DNA from: Gyrodactylus bullatarudis
Taxonomy: Eukaryota > Platyhelminthes > Monogenea > Gyrodactylidea > Gyrodactylidae
DNA: 64,000 nt
Direction: 5' to 3'
NCBI GenBank assembly: GCA_012064415.1
Contig: SSNU01000219.1
Coordinates: forward strand, 62,001-126,000
Part shown: piece by piece, positions 49,401-60,400 of the stretch
Numbering within the stretch: position 1 is the stretch's first letter
How the letters are laid out: each line of letters begins with the position of its first letter
Notes under the pieces: generated by a model
Database searches by the model: none
What the model saw: only the letters and a program-made list of their open reading frames with translations
Told to the model about the DNA's origin: nothing
Program-made: the position numbers and the translations under genes

Positions 49401-50016
49401 ATCACATTCATCTCAATCAGCCTACTTTGTTTGAGAAGGGATGAAAAAATTGTTGCTTATAATATGCATAAAATAGTGTAAAATTATGCACTCAGAATAA
49501 AAATGTGATAAGCTTAAAATATGTGGACTAAAAATTAGAATTTTTAAAAACATTTTACATATCTGCATTCGCCTTGGATTTCTAAAATGGGGATATGACA
49601 GTTTTAAAAATATGCAAAACTTATTTTTTGTCGCCCTACTCATAATACATAACATGATTTAAATCTATTTTTAATTTATCAACAAATTTTAATGATTACA
49701 GCAACAATCGGCTGGATTATTGAATCGGTTCAGTGAGAGTGAAGATGACTTTGATGATCAAGATGAGGATGGCTTGGACTCAGAGGAGGAGGAATATTTT
49801 TCCCTTGCCAGACGTAGGACATTTGGGAATATTTCCACCAGTACAAAAAAGACTAAGCCAATCACAGATCTAACTCAACTTAAGAATGTCTTCCTTCGAC
49901 AGTCAAGAAAATTTTCAAATCTTGCTGTCAAATCTGCCTCATCCTCTTTTAGTAATGATGATGATCTTTCCAGTAGCAAACATGACACCAGCACAGAGAC
50001 CATAAGAATGGAATAA
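43438..50016 (+). CDS. FOXN3-like: Forkhead transcription factor, FOXN2/FOXN3 (CHES1) type
   Basis: Nine coding exons (43438-43986, 44231-44470, 44665-45068, 45237-45445, 45583-45708, 46269-46635, 46694-46950, 47919-48538, 49702-50016) give 1,028 aa. The forkhead domain (about residues 118-220) reads KPNYSYTHLIFMAIES, VNQIYNWCETNFPFY, GTGWKNSLRHNLSINKSFKR, then across the intron GSGRGAYWAVEPRERQNLI; LIFMAIE and GWKNS.RHNLS..K.FK are FOXN2/3 traits. FOXN2/3 are nuclear DNA-binding repressors linked to cell-cycle checkpoints. The remainder is low complexity, with basic (TKKRIHQKSK) and acidic (DDDEDDYLDY, DEDEDFDDS) stretches. It is about twice the length of vertebrate FOXN3 as I recall it. The donor of exon 5 (GTTGGT) is weak. 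Confidence 0.88.
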
Positions 50017-50776
50017 TATTTTTCATGTGATCTGAACTACATTTTATTCATTAGTTATTGATGAGAAAATTGATCATTGCAATTTATTATTTAGAATGTT
50101 TTATATAATATTATTTAAATCCACGATAATAGGTAATTGAGAGTAATTCTTGTTAAAACAAAAATAATTTTTTTAGTCTTGAAAGTGTAGTATATTTTAT
50201 CAGTGCATAGCATATGTATTTATACTCTTTTCGCATTAAACAGGAATTGTGATCCTTTAAATCCATCAGTATTCTCCTTTATTTACATGACAGAAAAAAG
50301 AAATTTCTTTTTCTTTTATTTTAAAAGATTACCCTTTTATGAAATGTATTTATTATTTATAAAATTTTAAAGTTCTTATTTGGAACCAATACGTTATTAT
50401 GCCAAAACTTTACTAATGACTAGTATTTTATTTCAATTTTGTAAAAATTAGATCATCGTGTACATAAAAGAAAAAAGGTTCACACTAATTTTTCATCAAC
50501 TGCTCATAGCTTGATGGCTCGATTATATTGGGAAAAAATATATATTTAATTCTGAATATTATGTATATTCTTTTTATTAATTTTCCTGATTATCAGGAAA
50601 ACTACTCAAAAGTAATCATATATTTTGACAATGGGAAGAAAAAAACAACTTGATTAGATTGAATATGATATATTATCAAAGATGGGTCCTTATTAAAAAG
50701 AGATACACAAGAAAGATAGTACATAAAATATAGGTATGATTTTACTTTTTCGTCAATCAGATTGCAAAGGAATAGT
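50017..50776. other. Convergent intergenic region FOXN / eIF2alpha
   Basis: AT-rich 3' flanks of two convergent genes. No further gene, RNA or repeat terminus recognised. Confidence 0.5.
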
Positions 50777-51840
50777 TCAACTAATCTTTTTATCTTCCTC
50801 TTCTTCCTCCGATTCATCTTCTTCTGAGTCATCGTCACCAGAAACTTCACGATTGGCCTCTTCAAGATCGGCAAACTGCTTAGCCAAGTCTGAATCATCC
50901 GTATCGCTAACAATTCTTGGCTGGAAAAAATTAAAAAAGATATTTAAATTAAAAAGGGCCCCTTTTAATAATTACCAAAAAGACTATTTTTTACATGGAA
51001 ATTTAGACTTACACTTTGTTTCATGACAAAATTACCTCCTAGCTCCTTTAATGATTCCTTGATTTTTTCAAGAGACTTTTCCATTACAGAGAGAGCTGTG
51101 GTAGTATCCATAGATTGTGTCGTCATCACGAATAATGGTGGGGCAATAAGATTTATCTTTACAACAAATTTGTCCGTTTCACTAGCTGCGAATTCAAGAC
51201 CTTTCTTTAGAGCAGTTTTAATCGCATTGATGCCTTCACACGTGAAGCAGGAAACTTCGAAATCAGCTCTCATTTTACTAGCCTGTGGCATCATTCTGTG
51301 TAGAATATTCACAAGAAGCACTTTTTTCACTTCTAGACTCAAATTGCATTCGTTAAGAACTTCAGGATTCTGAACTGCTGACTTGAAAGCTTCATAAGCG
51401 CCGTATCCTTTATTCTTTGCAATTTTATCAAAGTGCCAAGCTGTTTTACGATAAAGGTCTTCCAGCTCTTCTTCGGACTGGAAATTCAGAACTTCAGAAA
51501 CATGACGCAGAATTTGATTAACAGTTTTAGCCTTGGAAAAACGATCAGTGCATTTTTCACTTTCTTCTTGTGTCACTCGTCTCTTTGAAAGATCAATATA
51601 ACCCTTTTCAGTATCAACTCGAACTACAACAACTGTTTCTGTTCTTCCAACATGTATTAATTTGTTGATGGAACGAATACGTCTTCTCGAAAGTTCAGTG
51701 TGTAGAATCATACCCCCTTTGTCTTTATATTCTAAAAGATCTACATAACTTCCCATCTTTTGTATGAGTTTAACATTGACCATAACTATCTCATCAGCTT
51801 CCGGGTATTCATTCTCATAGTACCGACACTGGAAAGGCAT
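50777..51840 (-). CDS. eIF2S1: Translation initiation factor eIF2 subunit alpha
   Basis: Two exons (51013-51840 and 50777-50920) joined over a 92-nt intron give 323 aa. The S1 domain carries the regulatory phosphorylation loop ILHTELSRRRIRSINKLI; the serine equivalent to Ser51 is present (residue 51 counting the Met). The helical and alpha/beta domains follow (YGAYEAFK, MPQASKMRADFEVSCF). The C-terminus has PRIVSDTDDSDLAKQF and a DE-rich tail (SEEDESEEEEEDKK). It is the alpha subunit of the ternary complex carrying initiator tRNA to the 40S ribosome and the target of stress kinases. Length is slightly above the usual ~315 aa. It is divergent with PIGW. Confidence 0.95.
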
Positions 51841-51948
51841 TTTTGTTCAAATTATCTACTAAACTTATCAAAACACAAATTCATGATGATAAATTTAGCT
51901 CGTGTTTTAATAAAATGTCAATTTAAGATAAAAGCGAAATTTCGTAAA
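51841..51948. promoter_or_regulatory. Bidirectional promoter, eIF2alpha / PIGW
   Basis: 108 bp lie between the eIF2alpha start and the chosen PIGW start (51949). The PIGW frame is open further upstream with ATGs near 51883, so the true spacing could be even smaller. Role inferred from spacing. Confidence 0.45.
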
Positions 51949-54384
51949 ATGCCTGATTCTGACTACCAAAAGTTGATATATAATCAAGTTGGTAGCGACT
52001 TTATAGACATTATTGGTTGCAAAACATTCTCTCTCATTCTTTGTATAATTTTCAAAGCCTACAGGTATGTTTTAATTAATATTTTTGAAAAGTTTTACTC
52101 TTCAGTTATTTTGTTACTTTACAACTGTCCTATGTATTCTTTACTTTCCAAAGGAGTTTTTCCTTCTTATTTATTTCCTTATCTTCCTTGTTCTTACTTT
52201 TAAGATTATATTCAGCTTTAATAAATCCACAGTAAAATTAAACATGCCTTCGAATGAAGAAAAGTATAAAATTATGACAGGACATCTCCTATTCACAACA
52301 GCATTTACCATTTTTGGTGTTGATTTACCTATATTCCCGAGAAGACTTGCTAAAGTTGAGAATTATGGTCTCTCAGCTATGGATATGGGAGTTGGACTAT
52401 TCTGTATTATAACATCTGCAAAGTCGTATGATTTCAAGAGGAAGAGTAATGCATTTCCGCGTATAATCCTACCCTTAATTATGATGGGAATAGCTCGTTT
52501 AATTATGGTTCAAAGTCTCAATTACCAAAGCCATGTATCCGAGTATGGTGTTGATTGGAATTTCTTCTTCACTCTTGCATTTGTCAGACTTTTCGGAATG
52601 GTCTTCAAGAATATTAACGGTAGAAAATTTATTGTCACTGCTCTAGCTATATTTTTCACCTTTTATCAGTATATTTTAATCGAAGGACACGACCAAAGTG
52701 TTAGCAAGCTTTTAGACATCAGTAAACCGGACAGTTGGCTAAATAAACATCGATATGATAATTATGTTTTAAGAAATATTGAAGGTTTAATCTCATTGCC
52801 TGGATATTTATCCATTTACTTTTGGGGTTTGTTGCATGCCCAGTTTATCGAATACTTTTCAAATAAGTCTACCAAGGTGAGAATTTTTGCCGAAGGCTTA
52901 CCTGGTCTAATCATGATGTGTTTTATGACAATTTTCCAAATGAATGAAAAGAAAATATCTCGTCGATTATGTAATCATGGTTATATCCTAATTACAGTGA
53001 GTCTTTATTATTTTTTTCAATTTATAAAAAATATCATACTAATAATATCTCTAGGGTCTCAATCGTGCTATACCAAGTGCACGAAAATTCAATTAATTAT
53101 TTTATGAATTATTTAGTGAAAGAATTAGCGTCAGTAAGATCTATTTCGATAATTTTTTTGTTTGTGAGAATATAATGATTAAATTAAAAGCTGGGTTTTA
53201 TGTGAAAAAAGTCTTTCTGGTTGTCTGTGATACATTTATAATTATTATAAGGTACAGTCCTCAGGACCTGGTTTGCAAAGTAGCTTCTATTATTTAGCTA
53301 TTTTATAGGACTGTTCTTTATTCTGATCCCTGAACTCTTTGTTGCTAGATTTAACAAATATTAAAATAACATAACTCTGTCAATGAATGCTTCATTTTTC
53401 AACTTGAGAAAATTTTCATGAAAAAGGGAGCAGTACAGGAATTAAACTGAACACTATCCTGTGTATTTTAGTATGAAACTTGACCAAGTTATTTTCTAAG
53501 CTAGAAATCTAGTTGTTTTGGTTTATATCAAGATGATTTATCTTGTGGTTTCATACGAAGAAAAATTGTAATCTCGAGTTATTGTAAGATTCTCCTATCG
53601 AATTGATCTAAAAGAATCTTATAGATTGTAATTACATCTATTATTTTTTAGATTAAAAAAATGACTAAATAAATACTTCTATTGAATGGAAATTTTCTAA
53701 AAATCTTTCATTTATTGTAAATATAAAGAATATAGTTATTGATCTTCTACTTTTTGAAATTATCCCTGAATTTTTTAAAAAACTATTTACCTATTTTCTA
53801 TAGTAATTATTAGGGGAAAATTTCTTGAAAAAAATATCAAAGATAAATCTACCAATAAGAATTAAGAACTCTATCTCAAATAGTTTCTGACATGTAGTGG
53901 GAATGTCTTGGCAAAAAGGGGCATTTCATGTTTTTATAGCAAAATAAAGGCATAATTTTCTCGGTTATCAGAAAGCTAAGAAGAGAAAGAATGATACCGA
54001 CTAACTCGTATCGAAATTCTATTCATCATATCCAAAATTGCAAAAATTACTGCCCTACTAATTATAAAACATAAAATTAATTCATTCTGTTTATAGTTCA
54101 TTACATACTCGATAATATCCTGGATTATCAGTATCCTCTTGGTCCTAAAGCCAAGGATGGAAAAGGCTCCAAAAAATTCAAAGAAAACAACCTCAGACTT
54201 TTTTTCATTTATAGCAATGCATGGGAATCGTTATTTCATCACAGCTAACATAATAACTGGTTTATTGAATGTAATGCTGGAACCGCATTCCCTGAAATGG
54301 CCACATCATCTCCAGACGAGTCTTTTATTGGCTTATCTTGCGACAAACCTTGTCATTATTCGAATTACTTGTTTTGTAAAATAA
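51949..54384 (+). CDS. PIGW: GPI inositol acyltransferase PIGW (Gwt1)
   Basis: Three exons (51949-52064, 52093-52996, 54097-54384) give 435 aa. The first intron is only 28 nt (52065-52092) and is needed to keep frame. The PIGW core shows VDLPIFPRRLAKVENYGLSA, MDMGVG, GIARLIMVQSLNYQSHVSEY, GVDWNFFFTLAFVRL and, later, LPGYLSIYFWG. The last exon gives an ITANIITGLLNVMLEP-type helix and ends ...IIRITCFVK. PIGW acylates the inositol of GlcN-PI in the ER membrane, a step of GPI-anchor synthesis; multiple hydrophobic helices fit this. ATG 51949 (MPDSDYQKLIYNQVG) is preferred over upstream in-frame ATGs because family similarity begins there. The second intron (1.1 kb) shows nothing recognisable. Confidence 0.9.
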
Positions 54385-54403
54385 ATCCAATTTTTGAATT
54401 AAA

Positions 54404-57400
54404 ATGTTACTCTCTTCCAAAAGTAAAAGAAAATGAAACTTTCATCCTCTAAAGACCCATATTTCTATTTTCCAGGCAGAAGATGATGATTTCTGTGGTC
54501 CCTCCCTGGACTTTATGCAACAAAACAATGAGGAAGATTCAACATCTACAACAAACAATAATAATATTCTGAATAATGACAACTCTGATGGAAATAGCGA
54601 TCCCGAGTCAACCAACAACAAAAGTGGATCAAAGAGAAAATTAAAATCCAATCCAGGAAATAACGGCGCTTTGAAAAAGTCCGCTGTGACAAAAAAACGT
54701 TTAGATAGTAAGTCCTTCCAGCTATTATTCAAAAAATAATTTTCAATATTCAGTATTTCTCAAATAAAATTTATATATTTCAATCTAAGATCCCTATAGT
54801 GGATACAGGTTGTGTAATATTTTCTATCATGATTTGAGATGTTGTCAAGAAACTTATTTTGGACCAAAAGTTTTGGTCATATAGTAATGTATAGTGGAAT
54901 GTTTTGATGTATACTTCGGTCTATAATGTAAATTTAGGGCCCTACACATACCCATGTAAAGTTTTACGTTGTCAAAATGTAAAATAAATCTGACGAGGTA
55001 ACTTATTTAGAGTGTAAATTATAATTTTTTTTAGAAATATGTAAGAAAATATATTTATAATCAAATGCGCATTTCTCAGGATCATCAGTGGTCTCTCTTT
55101 TAAAATGATAAAAGTTTGAATGAAAAATAATAATTTACAATTTAACTGATGATCCTTTGAGAAATGGGCATTTGGTTATTATAAATTTTAATTATTATCT
55201 ATCATAAAATAAAAAGAGTTTTTATGTTGTCCTTTGATAATATATTCAAGTTAATCTTAAATCTGCAGGTCAGAGGAAAGAAGTTTTAATAGTCCCTGAG
55301 ATCTTGGATTTTGCTTTAAAGTATAAAATATCATTGAGGCAGATATTCTTCAAAGCTAAATAGGGAAAATACCTCATCAAACCCTCATAGGTCATAGAAA
55401 TTCTCGGAGAAATTTCGGTTGGATTCTTTCTATGGCTTTTGATGAGGACTGTTTGATACTTATTAGAAGAGAAGTTTCATATTCCAATTTGAAAAGAATG
55501 AAAAAGGGAAATAGAACGAGTCATTAGTAATGAGAATGAGATGTTAAGTTGGATAAGCTATTTCTATTGGCTGTTTACCGAGTCCCCCATAAAATTAGAA
55601 TCAGACAATGGAAATTTAACTAAGATCAAAGTAAACAATGAAAAAAAAAATTTGCACAATCCTTGAAAAAAATGAAAAAGCAATCCTTTTTAAAATAAGC
55701 AAAAAAGGCAAACTTAAAACTCTTATTAAGAGGTTTAGAACAAAAAGGACTGAATTTTTAATCTTTTCAGAGTATTTTAGACTCACTCTCAAAAAAGGTA
55801 TTTTGGTTGCCCTAGTCATTACTAATGAGATATGTCTTGTATCCAAGACTTTTTAGTATGTCAGAGATATGCTCTTTGGTGTTAAGTTTTGAATCAAAGA
55901 AAGAAATTTTGAGGTTTGATTGATTTAGCGATTTTATGTTCAATTTTCAAAATAAAATCTGTCTGGAATCCTAGGATTCTAAAACCAAAATAACTGCAAC
56001 ATTTTACTAATACAATATTGATAACTTTTATCTTTGTCTTACAGTGATAAAGGATGCTGAAATTCACCAAAAGAATTTACCATGTGCCCAGTATTACGAA
56101 TTGTCATATATGCACCGTGGCATTATTACCCACCTAGTCTACTCAATGCAAGTTGTCTTAGAATCTCTCTCTTTAATTGATAAAAATAATGATTCTTTTC
56201 AATTATTTTCCAGAACTGGATATATCATTTCATGTAGTTCAGATGGTAATATAAAATTTTGGCGTAAAGACGAAAATGGAGGCCTCGAGTTCATTAAACA
56301 TTACCGAGCTCACTTAAGCAAGTTTATTCGCTAAAATAACATGGAATTATCTAAAGCCATTAAAGAAAATTTAATTTTATCTCGACAAATTTGACTTTTC
56401 AAACTTTGAGCTGGAAATTTTAATTGATTTAAAAGTGAAAGGGGGGTAAAATTAGACAAAGAAACCAAATATTATCATTAGATATCGATTCCTCAAAAAT
56501 TCGCTCATTTTCCAGCAGTAAAAATGATTATGAAGTCAAAATTTGACTTGTTTCTTAGAAAAAATACAGTTAACTACACGCATTATGGCTCACTGGATGA
56601 ATTTATTTCATACCAAAATTATATCTAAACCTCTCGGCTTCACTTCTGGTTAGCCAATAATATGCATGAAAGCCAACAACCAATAGAATTTGAGTATAAA
56701 AATTTTTGATTTTCTGGTCTAAATTTGAGCTTTATTTTACGACCATTTCGCTCTTAAATCAATAAAATTTCTAGCTCAAATTTTGAAAAAATTGAATATG
56801 GCGACAACTTTAGATCGCAATAGTATGACGAGGTAGTAAAATTTTGTTAGTTCGAGAGAATCAACATTGTCTAAATACAATGTAGTTCATTTCTAAAAAC
56901 TAGAGTTACACTCACCTTTGAATTTAGATTAAATAATTCTCTTCTTTTAGGTGCAATCAATAATATCTCAGTTAGCTGGGACGGTGAGCTGGCCTGCACT
57001 GTTGGCGAGGATAAAACCATCAAAGTCTTTGATATTCTCAACTTTGGTAAGTCATTCCGGCGTAGTCCTAACTTTTCTTTCGAATTTATAGATGATTTTT
57101 AATTCTTTCTAGACATGATCAATATGATTCGTTTGGATTTTGTGCCAAGCCTATGTTGCATCATTTCCACTTATATTAATCCTCAGCCAGCTATAGCCTG
57201 GTAAGTAGTTATTTTAATCAGGACAACAGAATCCCTATAAATTCTTATAGATTTAATCGGTTTTTCTTATCACATCTATGTAAGATCAATAAAAAAATCA
57301 GGTTTCACGGCAAAAGAAAGGTCTTATTCAAAAGAGTCTTTTCAAGGTCTTATTAGGCCGATTAGAAGAAAGTATATTGACCCAATGACAATGGTTAAAT

Positions 57401-60400
57401 ATAGAAGAATATCAAAATTTAACTTAGATTAGTAAGAAATAGCCAAAAACTCTTGAATAAAAAGCAAAAAAGAACATCAAATAGGCCAGTTTTAGTCGAA
57501 AATTATTTGAATTATTTTTCTAAATAATTTTTTGGCTACGCTTTGTAAATCATTATGAATATTCATGTATATTTTTATTATTTACAAATATTTAATAGTA
57601 CTATGAAAATGTAAGTTTCAAGCCTAAAGTTAATAGGAATAAAATTTTTTATTTTTTAACTCACCAGAACAGGATTATTTTTCATTTGATCCATTTCTAA
57701 ATTTTATTTTGAAAGCTGTATTTTTTTCCAGTCTGAAATTTGATTTCGATCAGATCAAAACTGAGACCCATTAGAGGTATTTTATCATTGAAATTACAAA
57801 ATTTGCTGGAATAGAATCAATGTCACAGTGAGAAACCCCCTCTCCCTTCTGTCCTATCATTTACTGGGATTCAACATTAGTATTTCGAGCATTTTAGACT
57901 ATGTAAATGTTTGCTATTTAAAAGAAAGTATCTGTTTTGTTCGGGTACTGGCCCAGGCATTAATAAAGATATAGACTATGGTTAGTCTAACGTGAGAATT
58001 TCACATAAATTACTCATTTAATGTCATTGGAGTTCTGACCAATCAAATTGAAGCATTATATAAGTAATTACAATTCATTGGTCAATTACAATTAATTGTT
58101 TTTTCTTGTCATTCAAATAATTGAATTGAAAAATACTTGCCTTAATAAAGCATTACTTGCTTGAAACAATGCAAGGCGGGTCCCTAGTACTGGGCTATCA
58201 GAGAACTTTCAAAATGCTCAAATCATTTTCTTAAGTTTCAATTAAGCGTTCTAGAGTATTCAGGTTGCATTTTGTCTTGGATAAAATTATCCGAAATTCT
58301 AGAGAATCATACCTCTGAATGAGAACGCACACCTCGAGAAGAAGATAAAAAATAGTCCCCAACTTGCACCGTCTGATAATCATTCTTTCAAATCTCTGGA
58401 ACCTTTTCTCAAGGTCAAAAATATTAAATCAATAGATTTAATCACTTTCTCAACTATAAATTAGAAGAATTCTTCGCTGAGTTAGTTACCATAGTCCCAT
58501 TACATATTGCAAAAACTAAAAATTTAGTTAAATACATTTTTCCGTTCTCTTTTGGAATTGCACACAGGCTAAGAAGCTCATCTAATTAGTAAATTCCTAG
58601 TTTGTATTAATCCAACTGGTTCAGTCTGAATTTCACGCTAATCTATTCCAATTTTTGATAAAACGTTGCTCAGTTAAACATGAATGAAATTTGCACGATA
58701 TTCTAACTTTGTTGAGATTATTTGTAAACATTTTTTATAATGAAACCAATAAAATATTTAAAATTTCAGCGTCGGTTGTGCTCCTGCTGACGGTGTCTCC
58801 GATGGCAATAGTAATAAGATTATCATCTATGATGGTCAGAGTAAAAATGAAATCCTTCATACTCATGCTCAGCTTCATATGGCTACCGTTAGCTTTATTG
58901 TTGTAAGTTTTGAGTAAAAATTCATTCAATCAAGCGAAATAAAAATTAATCCTAGAGCTCTTCTGTTACTTTTAGTAGTATGTAGAATTATTTCTTTTAT
59001 TTTGTTCACTTTACCGATGAAATACAGGTTGAACCTCTCAAAAAGTGAAACAATTTAACTTTATTACTGACTATTCATGCTTTAATATATGTATGTTAAG
59101 AACTCTAGGAATTGGAAATATCTCTCGTATTATTGGTTGATCACTCTTAGCCAATAAGAATTAAGTATTCATCCTCTCGCTTAAAAATGAAAAATAAACA
59201 CCATGTCTGATCTAATAAAGGAAATGTGATGGCTTTGTCACTGTAGATTTTATCCAAAGCTTCCAAACGTTTCATCATTGAGATAGTCAAGTTTCTAGAC
59301 AAAAAACTTACCTCATTGATTATTTTCATTAAATTTATAAAAAATTTATTTTTACAATAGTATAACGGAAAATATGAAACAGCAGTCAGCTCTGATAATG
59401 ACGGAATGATTGAGTACTGGGGCAACGTCAAATATGACTTTTCCCCCAACAAATTACACCCGGCCATAAAATGGGAATCAAAGATGGACACTGACCTTTA
59501 CAAGCTCGCTCAGCTGAAGACATATCCCACATCAATGACAATATCACCAGATGGTAAAAAATTGGCTGTCATGTCAGTTGATAGAAAAGTCAGTTGAAAT
59601 TAATACAACTGTTAACTTAATGGCGATGGGATATGGCATTTATTTTTTTTTAATTTCTACTCTTTAATAATATGTCTACGACTTTCTAAAATATTAGGTT
59701 TTTTTAGTTTAAATGCCTGTAAAAATATCGATTAGTTTATTTCATACAGAAAGTCTTGCTAATTTATTTCCTTTTCAAGATTTTTCTTTTTGACTTTCTC
59801 ACTGCGAAATTGAAATTGACACTTGACGAAAGTCTCCAGTACTACGCAGAAATTCAACAGGTAAGCTTTTCCCGTTTGTGGAATTCCCACCTTGTTTTAC
59901 TGTTTTTTTTCTTTTAGACCAAACAATTATTTCCAAGTATGGAATTCGGACGTCGTTTGGCTGTTGAGAAAGAACTTGATCGATCTGAGTATTCAAACTG
60001 TGCAAATATTAGTAAGTGGAAAGTTTATTTCGAAATTCCTCAATTCAGACTGATATAATTTTGGATTCTAAGTCTTATTTATTATTTAGTGATCAAATTA
60101 TTGATCGATAACTCTTGAATTAAAAATAACCGCGTTAAATTAACTGTAGATTAGTAATCAGCGTATTAAACTTTTGAAATCGCCACCCAAATTTCTTGGT
60201 ATTATCGTGAGTGATTTTCAGGAATAAATTTCATCCTGAACTAATCCTTTTAATCTTCAAAATTGTCCTTGAGTCAGTTTTTTCTATCTTGCCTATTTCG
60301 CAACTCTGGTAAACATACGGATGTGGTGTCAATTTCTGATATATAGCATACATAGCCTACAGTGTCTATGCTCGTTTGCTTGCATGATTTAATTTATGCG

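Noticed and set aside
50023..50776. Antisense open frames near the eIF2alpha 3' end as an extra gene
   Set aside because: They are shadows of the Glu/Asp-rich C-terminal codons and of UTR sequence; no support on the plus strand.
52085..52110. Frameshift or alternative start at the second PIGW exon
   Set aside because: A 28-nt intron (52065-52092) ending GAAAAG restores the reading frame and the family alignment; the ATG near 52085 lies inside that intron.
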